Part shown: one piece after another, positions 31,772-43,698 of the stretch
Layout: each line of letters begins with the position of its first letter
Numbering within the stretch: position 1 is the first letter of the stretch
Source: Calocera cornea HHB12733
Lineage: Eukaryota > Basidiomycota > Dacrymycetes > Dacrymycetales > Dacrymycetaceae
DNA length: 64,000 nucleotides
Direction: 5' to 3'
Assembly (NCBI GenBank): GCA_001632435.1
Contig: KV423928.1
Span: 124,001 to 188,000, forward strand
Position numbers and translations under genes: made by a program
Notes under the pieces: model-generated
Database searches by the model: none
What the model was told of the DNA's origin: nothing
The model's input: only the letters and a program-made list of their open reading frames with translations

Positions 31772-32334
31772 GCGGACTTCTCGCATTTCGCGTAAGCTTC
31801 ACAACACTGACCAGAACGCCATCACTGTCTAGCTCAGCGTCCAGTACTGGCAGACCGCCTCTCTAGACACGATGGTTCAATAGCAGCAGAGACGGTGGAT
31901 GATGCTTATCTCGATTGTCGCAGAGGATAGCTTGTTCAATGAATGCACATTGCGCTTCAAGCTAAGCCGTACCGGGTGTTACTCGCGCCAGAGGCAGCAT
32001 GTCGTGCTCTCCAGGCCAGTGAGGACAAGTCACACATATTGTCGACATTTCATATAGGTAGAATGTGCTGCGAGAGGAAGAGCAAAAATGTTATTGATTC
32101 TGGCGATCATCGGACCGCAGCGGAGAACTACTTGTCAGTCGAAAGCACAGGGCGGGTTCATGATGAAGTCCGACTCGTACCAAAAACGGGTTGTACATAA
32201 ATGCCTCCGATAACGCGACAAAATTTCCTTCCGCCCAGTTGCCTGGTCCCCTCCTCGAAAAGTGCAGGTAGCAGCTTGCCCTCATCAACAAGCCCGCCCC
32301 TAAGCAACACCCCCACTAGACGGGCAACAAGCCG
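31772..32334. other. Intergenic region, CaaX copy 3 / Reb1-like gene
   Basis: Same-strand spacer holding the 3' UTR of copy 3 and the promoter of the Myb factor. No gene seen. Confidence 0.4.
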
Positions 32335-34416
32335 ATGTCGCATATACGACATACCGCCCAGGCGCCCCTCTCTAATCCATTGGACGGAATCACGCCAGAT
32401 TTCGAGCGCGTCCTGCAAAATGCGATCGCCGACATCAACGCGAGTGTGAGCGGGGCGACGGCGGGGCCCCCCGGCTTGTCCCAGAAGCGCCATCGAGAGG
32501 AGCATGATGCGGAGATGAATGCGAACGGCCATGGGGAGGGAGAACCGAGGAAAAAGAAGAAGAAGAAGAAGCTCCGGGACAGTGGAGAGGGTGCTGGAGG
32601 TAGAGACGATGCTGGGAAGGCGAAGCAGGACAAAGGAAAGGAGCGTGCACCCACGACCCTCCCGACGTTCGCGCCTCCCCCACCACCAATCGGCGCACCT
32701 AACTCGCCGCCTTACGATGAGTATATTGACGCATCGCAGTTCATTCGCCCGCCATGGGAGATGGACAGCCCGGCAGTTGTGCCACAGGCAGTCGAGGATC
32801 TTCTTCCGCCGTCTTTCTTCAACGTGGGCGTCCCACCCATGCCCATACCGCCCGGCACGAACAGCACCGATCTCATCCGTGCACTGCAGCAGATCGATCT
32901 GAGCAAGTTTGCAAGCTCACTCCGTGCTATGAGCGGTGACCTAGTACCCCAGCCGGCTGCGACGACTAGCGCTGCAGCGAGCACTGTCGCTCAGGCAGCC
33001 AGGCACAAGACAACGAATGGGGACCATAGGAAGTCTGCAGTTGGCCTGGGCGCAGCCCTGCAACGAGCTGTGGCTGCGTCGCAGGAGTACGATGGGCTGG
33101 ATCATGCGACCCTCTTAGCAACCAAGTGGCTGAACCCCACCAAGCTGGCGGAGCTGGTAGTAAGCCATGGTGCGCGTATCTCACAATCCATCTGAGCTGC
33201 CGTCGCTCACTCGTCTGCAGGCCTGCACTACAAGAAAGGGAAATTCAGCACCGTCGAAGAAGAGATGATTGGCAACGCGCTCGAAGGATATCGCATACAG
33301 CGGAATATGAGCGTCGATGCCTTGCGTGACGTCATATTTGCGAAAGGCAAGAAGGCGAGGGAGGCGAACTCGACGTTCTGGTCAGAGATCAGTACGTATA
33401 TGCGCATGTATGGGGTCTGATATGCATCTGACCACGGCTTTCAGCTACATCGGTACCACAGAGACCTATCATTGCGGTTTATCACCATGTTCGGCGTACC
33501 TGGCATCCTCTGAAACGGTTGGGGAAATGGAGTACCGAGGAGGACGCTGCCTTGCGAGAGTCAGCCCTTCTGGCCTATGCCGATGTTTGATGTCGCTGAT
33601 GCAATCCAACTAGTGCTGTTGTGGAATACGGTCAGCAGTGGGAGAAGATCTCCGAGAAAGTCGGACGCATGTCCTCGGATTGCCGTGATCGTTTCCGCAA
33701 CCACATTCAACATCGCGAATCTCGCGTCTTCGGGCCGTGGACCGAAGACGAGGAAGAAGAGCTCACAAGGATCGTGCGCGAACTTACTACCGACCAAGGC
33801 AAAAACGCGGAGAACGACATTTTTTGGGGAGTCGTGAGCGAGCGCATGGGCAACAGGCGGACGAGGCAGCAATGCAGAATCAAATGGACCGATGCCCTCA
33901 ACAAGAGAGTCAAGAACGATGGTAATAAGCCTAGGTGGTCTGGACAGGACGCATATATCTTGGTTCAGAAGTCAGTTCCTCGTTCTGATCTTGATACCTC
34001 TGTGTACTGATCTTTCTCACAGAATTGCTTCGCTGAAGATCACTCACGACAGCGAAATCGACTGGAAGCTCATCGCAGATTCCGATTGGAATCTGTGGAG
34101 CGCGCATCAGCTGCAGCGTCGTTGGTTCCGTATGAAGAAGGGCGTAAAAAACGGCGAAACGATGCCCTTCCTTGAGCTCATTACGATACTCAAAGACAAG
34201 AAGTCGCTCCCGCTCGCGAGTACGATATCCCGCCAACCACCAGGCTCTAAACTGGTCAAAAGCAAGGCCACTATCTCGGATGATGAAGATATGTCAGAGG
34301 TTGAACAGGGACTGGTGACTCCGGCAGATGTGATCGCGGGTAGGACTGCGACGAGTTTCGCTAGCATCGTCCGGAACGATGACAAGGAGTCGGAAGAAGA
34401 GGAGGAAGATGAATAG
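32335..34416 (+). CDS. Reb1/TTF-I-type Myb DNA-binding protein
   Basis: Five exons (32335-33169, 33221-33391, 33445-33559, 33614-33970, 34023-34416) give 623 aa in continuous frame. The N-terminal half is disordered, with a Lys-rich NLS (KKKKKKK) near residue 62. Then come KKGKFSTVEEEMIGNALEGY, VYHHVRRTWHPLKRLGKWST, EYGQQWEKISEKVGRMSSDC-RDRFRNH, GPWTEDEEEELTRIVREL and WKLIADSDWNLWSAHQLQRR, the tandem Myb/SANT modules of Reb1, Rtf1 and TTF-I. Such proteins bind terminator sites in rDNA, stop RNA polymerase I and pause replication forks; Reb1 also acts at Pol II promoters. The C-terminus is acidic (KESEEEEEDE). The subfamily (Reb1 versus other Dmp1-like Myb proteins) is inferred. Confidence 0.8.
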
Positions 34417-37400
34417 ATGTCTTCTCGTCTCGTCTCGTCCATCGCATTCTGCTTCTGTTGAGTACTGTACATCCGTTAATGACAATATGCGAAAGAACAC
34501 CCTATTGTTGGCACGGTACATTGTGGAAGCGTTTTCAATACTTCTTCAGGGTCTGTAAAGGGTCTGTGGCGCCCGGATTCCGAAACACGTTTGTTGTGCC
34601 TTCTATCAGGGTAGGCGACCCTGAGCAAGGAAGTGTTCCATGTGCTCCACCAGACCACCGTCCGGACTTTCTTGAGCCTGGAGCTAGACGATGCAGATAT
34701 GGCCGCGGTAGCAATCGGACTGGACATAGGGACGTGAAACGACGGACAGAGTAAGCGATCGATCGCTTCAATACTGTATCGCCGCTGTTAATGAGAAAGC
34801 TCTGCGGTCGACTGCTGGAAGGACGCTCCCGATAGTGTCCAGTGGGTGTTAGTATTAACGCAGTCCCGGATGTTGTGTCATCAGAGACTATGAGAGGGCA
34901 TCTTCTCCTCCACTCACATCGCTGCGCTAGCCCCGACCGACAACGTGGCATTCCCGGACACTCCCAATACAGGTGCCAGTCCAAACAAGGTCCTCCGGGA
35001 CAGTCGCGCTAGCTCTACGGACCTTGGCTATATGCGTCAGCTGAGATACGCAACGGTCATGACATGAGAGTGAATAATGGCTTCACGCAGCGTTCTCCGG
35101 TTGCACCGGTGCAAAGACGGTGGCTGACCCCAATGCCGTCTGCCTGGCTGACGGTCGGCATCAGCACAATACTGAGAAGTACCAGTGCGCTCTGAACATA
35201 GGTTTGTTGGGAAGAGTGGGCAGGTTGTACACGCAGCCTACTTGCAGTGGATGAGGAGGCTGGTTTTCACCGCTAGAAAAAGGATCGCGGTTGTCAAATG
35301 GCATTAACCTCATTGGCCCGGATCGTTGGCCGACTGAGGATGCGATGAACGTCCAGGTGCTCCCAGCTGAGCGCTTGAATAGGCAGGTCGTGGATGACCG
35401 ATGCTGACAGTGATCTTGGTGAGCTAGTGAGCGCATGTACATGGGTTATCTGTCGGTGATTCTGCCACGTGCCCAATCTTCGCGCTATTCTGTCAGCGGA
35501 GAACGCGAACCATCGAGCCTGAGAAGGAGATCAACCACTGAGCAGTCGATATTACTGGGTCAACCTACAATCCTGACAGAAGAGAGGGATATGGTGCTCA
35601 CCGTCTTCTATGCTGAGCTGCTTTTCCGTTGGGCAGGGAGGGTCATGACCGAACCGGTGCCCACCCCTTTGGGTGGACCTCATTCGAACGGGACCATGAA
35701 TATTTATCATGCCATCGAGTGATACTTGGGACCGGTAGACACTCGGGTAGCAATAGAAGGGCCCGAGAGTGGTATCAGTACGACTCTCACCCTCGTCTAC
35801 CACTACTAATGTCGTCGGTCACTGGCAGGGATGGCGAATCGTCCTCGGCAGAATGATGTTCGCTCATTGGCACCGACGGCTCCGTGGTCGAACGAAAAAG
35901 CAGTGACAGCTGCGGTGGGGGGCGAACCGCGGCCAGAGACAACCCTGGATAGGTGGTAAGACCTGTGGCCGTCGCGCAGAATGCTCATGTGCGGGGCGAC
36001 ATACCTGTTCAAGCGCCTACCACATCTGCGGTTCTCAAGACCGCCACGCGGTGTCGTCAAAGACACAAGTGAACGCGGTTCGAGTGTTGAGTGCTCTCTG
36101 CGAAGTGGGTGATAGAGAGTTCATGTTGCTTCAGCCAACGCGGTAGGACAGCCCGCGCGCCGGCCAGACGACGTGGTCATTCCCGGGGCCGTTTAGGACC
36201 AAGGAAACTTCCGCTTCCATCTTTTCCAGGGTTTCCAGGCGCTTTGACTTCGTACGAGCATATACCAATGGAACGTCCATGATAGGAAGGCAGCATTATT
36301 CCACAGAGAAAGGGCAACAAGGGTTGGCTGCGGGGAGGGGGCGCATACATCTGCGCGGGGGTGGCAAACCATCCATTTCCCGCCCACCTCGTCAGACCCC
36401 CAACTGTGACGGCTCCCATGGTCCGTGCACACGCACTGAACCTGCTAGAACGCTCCATTCCTTCCTAGGCTTCCTGTCTCATTCACGTAATCACCCGCAC
36501 CATCGGCATGACGCTCGTCCGGGCGGGTGGGCATTCAACACGCCGTAGCCTGACAGCTCCACCGTGCTTCCCGTGTCTCACCTGACCTCGCACTCCATCC
36601 GTCCCTCGATCTCCGCAACGGCCGCGGTCCCCTAATCCCTACTCCCCCGAATCTCCGTGTTCCCTCCCACGGCTCGGGGACCCATCACCCAATTCCATCA
36701 CAGGCATCTGCTTCTGGGCAGTGATGTCACCACCGCGCGCAGCCTAAATTCATAGGGCGAGGCGCCCCTCGGGCCGTGGCCAGCGCAGTGGGATCCATGG
36801 CGCATGGTGGTCTGGGCGGCCCCACTTCTTCTGGCCGTGTCCGTTCTGCTGGAGAGCGTGGTTGAGCGTGGCCGAACTGGATTCGTGAGAATGGTCGTTC
36901 GACGGATCGACGGAGAAGTACTTCATGTTGGGGTGGCCTTGCATCCACAAACGCGCAGACAACTGACAGCCGCTGGCACCAGGGCCTTCAGGTGACGAAA
37001 GACTCCACAGTCGTTATGGCCCTGATCAGGCATTTTGATCCATGACCAGCTTGGACTTAGACCCTTGCATCTCCAAGCACACTGCGTTGCAGACCCACTC
37101 TGAGTTTACATTCATTTGCACCAGGGCATATGTCACGTGTCATTTGTTGACCTTGATTGCGTGCTTGATTGCGCCCCTCTCCCTCCCAGGGATAAAAGGG
37201 TCCCCCTTTGCATCCAACTGGCCGCTCCTCAGTGAGTTGCCCCTCTTCCGTCTTCCCTTTTGCTAACTTACTGTCACAGATAATAGCTTATAATTACTTA
37301 TATATATATACAATTACTATAGAGCAGTTAGAGCGATATTAGGTATAGCTAGCCACCATGAATATGAATGCTGTTGGCGGATGCTGTAAATATGTCAAGT

Positions 37401-40315
37401 GGCACGTCACCTGCCACTTGACACATGTCACCTGACACAAGCTTGACCGGGCCCTCAGACTTGTTTCAGCACCTGGCAAGTCTAATATACCTCCGGATGG
37501 GTCTTGAAACCAGACCCACCAGACCCACACCCGTCATAATGACATTGAACCCTGCGAAGATGACAGGCATTGCCAACTTGACGCAGGTAGTTACAAGGCC
37601 TTCCCAGGGGCCTTTCACCTGACAGCCCTGACGGGAGTGCTAGGGCCTGCCCAGCCCTGAACATAGGGCTGCGCGACTGTAGATGTGAGGGGGACTGGCG
37701 ACGGAGATGGGAAGCTCCACAGACGAGGTCCGTTCCCCGTGGATATGTTTGGCCGTGCGGCGTGGTCTCCTCGCTCGAGTCCTCGGTGTGTTTGCTGCTC
37801 CTTGCCACAACCACATTTCGTTTAGTACACTAGTGAAGCACAGTGATAATTCAAGTGGTCCACCGCTGGCCCAACCAAGGTGGGAACAGTAGTGTGGACA
37901 GCTCTCTGGGGAAACGGCGGGAGCAATGCCGCGGCCTCTAGACGTTCTGCAGAGCACCATTCAGCACGCCGTCGCGCGGGGGAGACCACCGCCCAAATGC
38001 TCAGGGTCTAACTAAGGGTAGGTCTTGCGCTTGTCTCGCCCCAGGCAGGCAGTCTCCCTTGCTCGCTTCTGGCAACAATGCCTCCGGGGCCACGGTGAAC
38101 AGCGGCTTGTGAATATTATTCCTTTCCGATGGGATTAGAACTCGCCCGGCCGTTTCATGTTCACGCGAAGGGAAAGGAGGAACACCGGATGGAAACTGAC
38201 CTGGGCGGACGGCCGGCCGGGGCCGGGTAAATTGCACGGGGAGGATCGATCAAAGCTTGCCATGCCACCATCATGATGGGCCGCCGCCGGCCTAGGGCAG
38301 CGAGGCGACTGACGACATTGCCGTGCCTGAGACGTCATCGTGCACTGCAAGCCGGCACCCCTGGGAGAACCGGCGCGCGTGAATATTCCAAGGACGAAAA
38401 TATTTCTGGTATTTGACAGGGAAAAAAGGGCCAAAATTATCGAGAACGATTATTTTGCGAGGGGTCTGTGGGTTGGGATGGGATGGGTGGTGGTGGTGGT
38501 GGGGCTGGAACCGGAGTTCCAACTTGACCGGAGTCCCGCTCGACTCTGCTGACTCCTCGTGATCAGAAGGCAAGGAGAGCGTAGGTCATGCATGCCCTGC
38601 GCGTTCGGTCCGCGCTCGCCGAGTCGGATTCAGAAGGTGTCGAGAAGGCCAGAGGAGTGATGAGCGGCGATTAGCTGGTCGGGGATTGGGAGGGCAGTGG
38701 AGCTGGGAACTGGGCGGCTAGCCTGATTTGGGCTCCTACGGCGAATTCAAGAGCGAGGAGGGGTGAGATGGCATGCACTGGGGTTGGAATATGTCCGGCT
38801 CAGCTACGGATAGTAAGCTGGACGTGGGTATGGAGTGGAGTTTACCCGGTGCGCACCCGGCCTCGGTCCAATGGGGCAGGCACGGCGGCTGCTGCGAGGA
38901 GGCATGATCAGACGAGGGCGTGAAGCATGAATGTCCGCCCGATCGGTATGTTCCCGCTCCTTCTCGACGCGCCCGTGCTCTCACCCGGCCGTCCTGGTCG
39001 ATTTCTCCCGGCTTCGTGGGGTTCTTGGGTGAAGCACGTCAGAATACAATCTCATGCCATGCCAGGTCCTACAGTGCATTACCGCTCCCCCGCACCCCAA
39101 GCTGGACCCTTTCGTAATCAGCGGCGGCGTAAGGGTAGCTTTGTACGTGGGGAGCAAGGACTAAGGGTAGTTAGGGGTGCAAGGGCAGGGTGCGATGACG
39201 CGTGCGGCGTGGGCGGGTCTGAATGGCATGAATAATCGCGAGGGGGGGGGGGGGCAATAATAGGCGCTCGGCGAGGGGATGGGCTGCCGAGACGCGCGGT
39301 TTTCCGTGGAAGGGCGGGAAGGCGAGCAGAACACCTTGTGCATGCATGCGATCGTGCAGTGTGCTGGGCGATCACTCCATCCGGGGATCGAGCCCGCGCA
39401 TTCTGGTTCTCCTGGATGGGCAGGACATGACGACGGGCGGGTCGATGGAGCGCGGAATGTGGCACAATGTTTACCTTTGTGGCCCGGGAGCCGGGGTCGC
39501 CGTTGGGCCATTGAGCACACACACGGTGGGGCCGCGGGGGAAGGATGTGTATTGTTGTGTGTTTCAGTATGATTGCACGAGCCATGCCGTGGTGGGAACC
39601 CCGGCTCATGACATGTCCGATTCCACTTCCGCCGGGTCGAGCGCAGAGCGGGTGAGACTAGGCAGGAACGGGCCAGGCCGTCCGGACGTGGGCATGTGCA
39701 CGCGCGCGGCAGGCTCCTCCTCCGTGCGCGGTGAGAAACGCCCGGAACGACAGCTGCTGATGAAGCGCGCGTGCGTGGGCTGGGCCATCCTCCCTTCGGA
39801 TTTCGTTGGGGCCGCCCGGTCGCGTCCTCGCTTTCCGTTCCGCGCTGGCTCGGAATAGACCAGCGCGTGTTCTTTTCTCTTGGGCAAGAGGGGCAGAAGA
39901 TGGAGGGATGGGAACAGGAAGAAGACGAGGAGTGTAGGCTGGCTGGGCGCGGCGTGTGCCGGATGCGAGTGCAGCAGGGCGCCGCGCTCGCTAGGTTTTA
40001 CAGAGGGTCTACGCGTATATGTATCCCTTCCACGTTGGCGGGTGGCGCCTTTTTTCCCTTTCCTTCACCCCCTGCACACGCCCACCCGCCCCATCCCTGC
40101 CCGCCCTTACGCCCTCTAATACTCTCTTTCTCTTCTCTTTCTCCTTCTCTTTCTCTCTCTCTGGTCTCGCTTAATTTTCCTGGTCTGCTGCAATCTCGCA
40201 GCCCAACGCACACACTCGTTAACGCTTCTCACGGTCTCTTGGGTCCGCGCCTGCCAGCCGTCGTCACCGTCACAGTCACCGCGCGCGCCCGCGGCTCCCG
40301 ACGCTGCATTATGAC
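34417..40315. other. Gene-poor region of about 5.9 kb
   Basis: Between the Reb1-like gene and the Gag1-like gene, both on the plus strand. No ORF has family likeness or a convincing exon chain. Contents noted: an AT-rich patch (37285-37340), a 12-bp-arm inverted repeat (37393-37423), a G13 run (39242-39254), and a long CT-rich tract (about 40120-40170) that is probably the core promoter/5' UTR of the Gag1-like gene. It could be a very long promoter, a decayed transposon, or contain noncoding RNA genes. Confidence 0.45.
37130..37440. repeat. Possible solo-LTR remnant
   Basis: A TATA-like gggataaaagg (37189-37199) lies between tgtcac-rich sequences. An inverted repeat tgtcaagtggca / tgccacttgaca (37393-37404, 37412-37423) and further tgtcacctgaca-type words recall LTR-retrotransposon termini. 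No target-site duplication or coding remnant was found, so this is only a suggestion. Confidence 0.2.
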
Positions 40316-41248
40316 ATGTCGGCCCCTGCCGGCCGCCCGTCCAGGCGGGGTCGCGGGGCGTCTTCCGGGGGAGGAGGGGAGGACGAAGAAGCGGAGGGGT
40401 CCGTCGGTGGGCCGGCGGGGAGAAGTGCAGGGGCAGGGGCAGGGGCAGGAGCCGGGGCAAGGACGGGCGGCGGTTCAAATGGCCCGGCGGGCGACGCTGC
40501 TTTGCAGTACTGGGAAGCGCGGCGCGCGGCCTGGCTCGCGCCACCGACGTCACCGCCTACCCTTACGTCGTCTGCTCCCGCACCGGCTCAGCGCGCGGCC
40601 GCGGCAAGACAGGCTCGGCTACTCCCGGGTCTGCACCCCCACCCGGGCAGGCACAGGCTCGAGCAGCTCCTCAGCGTCGACAACGCCGAAGCAGACGAGG
40701 GCATCTGGTCCTCCATCCGCCAGGTGTGGCAGCGCCTTACCGCCGGCACCCAGCTCACAACCCCGCTCCCCTTGGGGATGGTGGTAAGCCCTCAATTGCG
40801 ACCCTGAGGCCCCGGCGTCATCACTGACTGTCCCTGCTTCTCGCTTGTGCCTTTACCTTCCCGTCTTCATCCTCCTTCCATGTTATCACCCGACCGCATC
40901 AATCACGCATCCCACACACGTTCACAGGTCAGGATCCTCCGCGGTGGCTGGATCCGGGACGGCACATGGCCGCTGACAGCCGACGGTCCCGCGCAAGTGG
41001 CGGAGGAAGAGGGCGAGGAGACGAACGGCCACACCGGGACTGCGCGCGGTGGGAACGGTGGGAACGGTGGGAACGGCGGTAATGGTTACGGGGCTGGACA
41101 CGGGCAGGTGGCACAGATGCCCCCGGTGGTCGAGGAACCGATGGAGGAGGAGGGCACGCCGACGACTGGGGAGACCACTACGGAGGTGTCGGAGGGCACG
41201 GTGTTGAGCCAGCACGAGTCCACCGGGCGGCCGAGCGGGGAGTGGTGA
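40316..41248 (+). CDS. Gag1-like clamp (DUF4050) domain protein
   Basis: Two exons (40316-40783, 40928-41248) give 262 aa. The domain core spans the join: ALQYWEARRAAWLAP near residue 62, then LEQLLSVDN, GIWSSIRQVWQRLTAGTQLT, PLPLGMV and, after the intron, VRILRGGWIRDGTWP. This W/PLPL/ILxxGWxRDGTWP pattern is the fungal DUF4050 domain, named for fission yeast Gag1, which is linked to TORC1/PP2A signalling. Flanks are low-complexity: Gly/Ala/Arg-rich at the N-terminus, a (GGN) repeat and an acidic Thr-rich tail at the C-terminus. An out-of-frame ATG lies 5 nt upstream of the start. Confidence 0.7.
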
Positions 41249-41595
41249 CTACTGGCGTGGACGGTGCGGTAGAGCACGGCTGGGAAAGGGAGAGGAGAAG
41301 AGACAAGGCGACCCCGACTGACCCGCTGTATCTGTATAATGGCTTTTGATAGCGCTCCAAAGCACAATCAGGTGTATCGTACGTAGTGTCTTGCTCGGTG
41401 ACATCGCAAACGTGAATCGAACTAACAGCAATCGTGTCTTTCTCCGGATCTTGGGACTGACCACAGGGGCTCGTCGGGACTGGGAGTGCGCGCATGCGGG
41501 ATATTACATTGCATTGCTATCAGGGCGCTCGTTCCAGACAAAGAAAGTCAAGTGGTCCCTGAGGATGACATGCCGGTAGCCATAGAAGTCAGCAC
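41249..41595. other. Convergent spacer, Gag1-like / LSm3
   Basis: Shared 3' region of two convergent genes. No gene seen. Confidence 0.45.
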
Positions 41596-42026
41596 TCATC
41601 GGGAGCCTGGTGATACCTGCCCCCCAGATCAGCAACAGCATCGTCTGGAGAGAAAGGAACGCACAAGGATAACACTGTCCCCCCGGACGAACAGCATTTC
41701 CAGATTACGCTTCACCGACTGCGCACGAACACATCAGGAGTAGGTCGGGAGACGACGGGCCGACCGCACCTGAACTACGCCATTCGCCTCTTCCTCCGGC
41801 TCGACCATCAGGATCGTCTCCTCCACATCGCTCATGATCATGTTCATATGCCCATCATATGCCTACTGGCGCGTCAGCTTCGCCGGAGAGAGACGGGAGG
41901 AAAGACGCGTACGTGGAGCACGCCGACGAGCGACCGTTCCCCCTTGAGCTTGACGAACACGCGCTCGCTGAGCGATAGGCGGACGAGGTCGAACGGCTCC
42001 TGCACTTGGGCGCTGAGGTCGGCCAT
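41596..42026 (-). CDS. LSM3: U6 snRNA-associated Sm-like protein LSm3
   Basis: Four exons (41913-42026, 41770-41862, 41665-41718, 41596-41616) give 93 aa. The chain reads [58 protein letters not shown], then [20 protein letters not shown] with GSR at the end. Sm1 ([25 protein letters not shown]) and Sm2 ([11 protein letters not shown]) motifs are intact and the match to LSm3 is close end to end. LSm3 is part of both Lsm2-8 (U6 snRNA, nucleus) and Lsm1-7 (mRNA decapping, P-bodies). The three introns are 48-51 nt. The last coding exon is only 21 nt. It is divergent from an F-box gene. Confidence 0.95.
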
Positions 42027-42430
42027 GCGCTCGCCCTTCCGGTCTGGTGCAGTGCGGTGAGAGAAAGGTCAGAGAGCGGGACGCGCGAGAGATGGCAGGC
42101 TGTAGTGTTGGGTTACGCGTTGAGCTCGCAGGGGAAAAGTGGCAACGCGCGGCGGGTGGCGGTGCGCCTGATCGACCCGATCGAGTGGGCGCCGTCCTTA
42201 TCTGGAAGGGAGGGCGGCCCAGTGCGCTGGATGTCGTGCGCAACAGCGGCATTCCTCTGAGGAGCATCGCTTGCGGCGTGGGCGCGAGCTGTTGGTCTTC
42301 GCTTGCTCTCCATGTTTGCAGGTCGGCCGGACACGGTTGTAGAGTGTATCGATTAGATACAGTGAGTGTTTCTGGTGATACACTGCACGGTCGACTCGAC
42401 GCTGACCCAAGATGCAGCCCAGCGGACACG
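42027..42430. promoter_or_regulatory. Divergent promoter, LSm3 / F-box gene
   Basis: 404 bp between divergent start codons. A possible 5' UTR intron of LSm3 (ending caccgcactgcaccag on the minus strand) lies just upstream of its ATG. The F-box frame is open further upstream but shows no likeness there. Confidence 0.4.
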
Positions 42431-43330
42431 ATGGTAATCTTACCGCCCGAGCTGCTCATCGTCATCATCGGCCACCTCGCCGTGCCGACGTACGACCTGG
42501 CATACTCGCTTCCGCCCGCGAACCGGCGCACACTCACCTCGCTCTGCCTCGTCTCCGACTCGTGTCGGTCGGTCGCCCTGCCCCACCTCTACCGGCGCAT
42601 ATTCGTCCAGACCGCGGGACAGATCCCGATCCTCCTCCGAAGCGCTGCCTATCTGCGGAAGCACACCCGCTCGCTCGCGGTCGGCCCGCTCAGCTTCGAG
42701 CCCGAAATCGCGCAGCACGTATGCGACCTGCTCACCGCGGTGTCGGGCTCGGTCGAGCGGCTGCTCATCGGCTGCTGGGGCGGACAGACAGATGCCGAGC
42801 GCGCCGCGCTCGCCAGCTGCACCAGCCTGCAGGAGTTCATCCTCCCGCGCGAACACCACTATTGGGGTCTATACACGCCGAGCGATCAGAGCCTCCACAT
42901 GACCCTCCCCTCCAGCTGGATCGGCATACGCCGCCTCAGCCTGTACCGCATCCACCTGGACGACTTTTTGCTCGCGCTGGCGCATTTCCCCAACCTCGAG
43001 AGCCTGTGCCTGAGCGACTGTTGGCTGCCTGTCGGCGCGGGGCCGATCCCGCCTGCGTTCACGCGATTTGTCACCGAGCTTGCAGGCCTCAGGCAGATCT
43101 TCTTTATGGTTTACACCGAGGAGGCGTACGATGCGAGGGGCTTGATCAAGACACTGAGGGAGCTTATTGGAGAGAAGGCAGACGTCGTCTTGGGATTGAG
43201 GGTCGTGAATTTGATCGAGGAGAGGTTCAAGGGTGGCATCCCTGGCGTGCTCACAGAGTTGGCAACTGCGGGAAGGCTGTGGGACCCGGAGATCTGGGCG
43301 CTTGATCAGAAGGACGGAGTGCGGATTTAG
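42431..43330 (+). CDS. F-box-like protein, intronless
   Basis: 299 aa from ATG 42431 (MVILPPELLIVIIGHLAVPT). The N-terminal F-box-like motif LPPELLIVIIGHL...LTSLCLVSDSCRSVALPHLYRRIF is followed by Leu-rich segments (IRRLSLYRIHLDDFLLALAH, FPNLESLCLSDCWLP) that resemble irregular LRRs. This is the common mushroom F-box-like architecture; the substrate is unknown. The ORF is open upstream to 42047, but those residues look non-coding and the start above sits at the domain edge. It does not closely resemble the F-box protein at 9 kb beyond the motif. Confidence 0.65.
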   Translation: MVILPPELLIVIIGHLAVPTYDLAYSLPPANRRTLTSLCLVSDSCRSVALPHLYRRIFVQTAGQIPILLRSAAYLRKHTRSLAVGPLSFEPEIAQHVCDLLTAVSGSVERLLIGCWGGQTDAERAALASCTSLQEFILPREHHYWGLYTPSDQSLHMTLPSSWIGIRRLSLYRIHLDDFLLALAHFPNLESLCLSDCWLPVGAGPIPPAFTRFVTELAGLRQIFFMVYTEEAYDARGLIKTLRELIGEKADVVLGLRVVNLIEERFKGGIPGVLTELATAGRLWDPEIWALDQKDGVRI

Positions 43331-43698
43331 ATCAGGGCATCAGGGCGTATTTCCGGCGGCCGATCGCGCCGAGCTGGATTGCATCGCGCAGAAAGTGTAC
43401 GAGATGCTGTATTTTTCGCCTTTTCTGTAGCTGTAGAAAAGCTCGATCTAGAAATCCCTCAGTTGCTCGGAAATCCCGAGCTTGATTCTGAGCAAGCTCG
43501 GACAGAAGCGAGCGATGAATTGCAGAAGCTCAGGCTGCATATGGCAAGAATGGGAGAAGGTCCCTAAATCCGGCAAGAACCTCCGCTCTCCGCGCGTCCC
43601 CTCTGATTGCGCTCTACTCATCGCCGCGAGGGCCTGTCGGAGGCAATAACGAGTCCGCGAGGCTAGTCTCTTCCCCTCTCTCTTGATCTCGAACCACC
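43331..43698. promoter_or_regulatory. Promoter region of the WOPR gene
   Basis: Same-strand spacer after the F-box gene. No gene seen. Confidence 0.35.

Noticed and set aside
39360..39400. B-box-like ggctcgatcccc on the minus strand
   Set aside because: No A-box, acceptor stem or anticodon arm could be placed around it.
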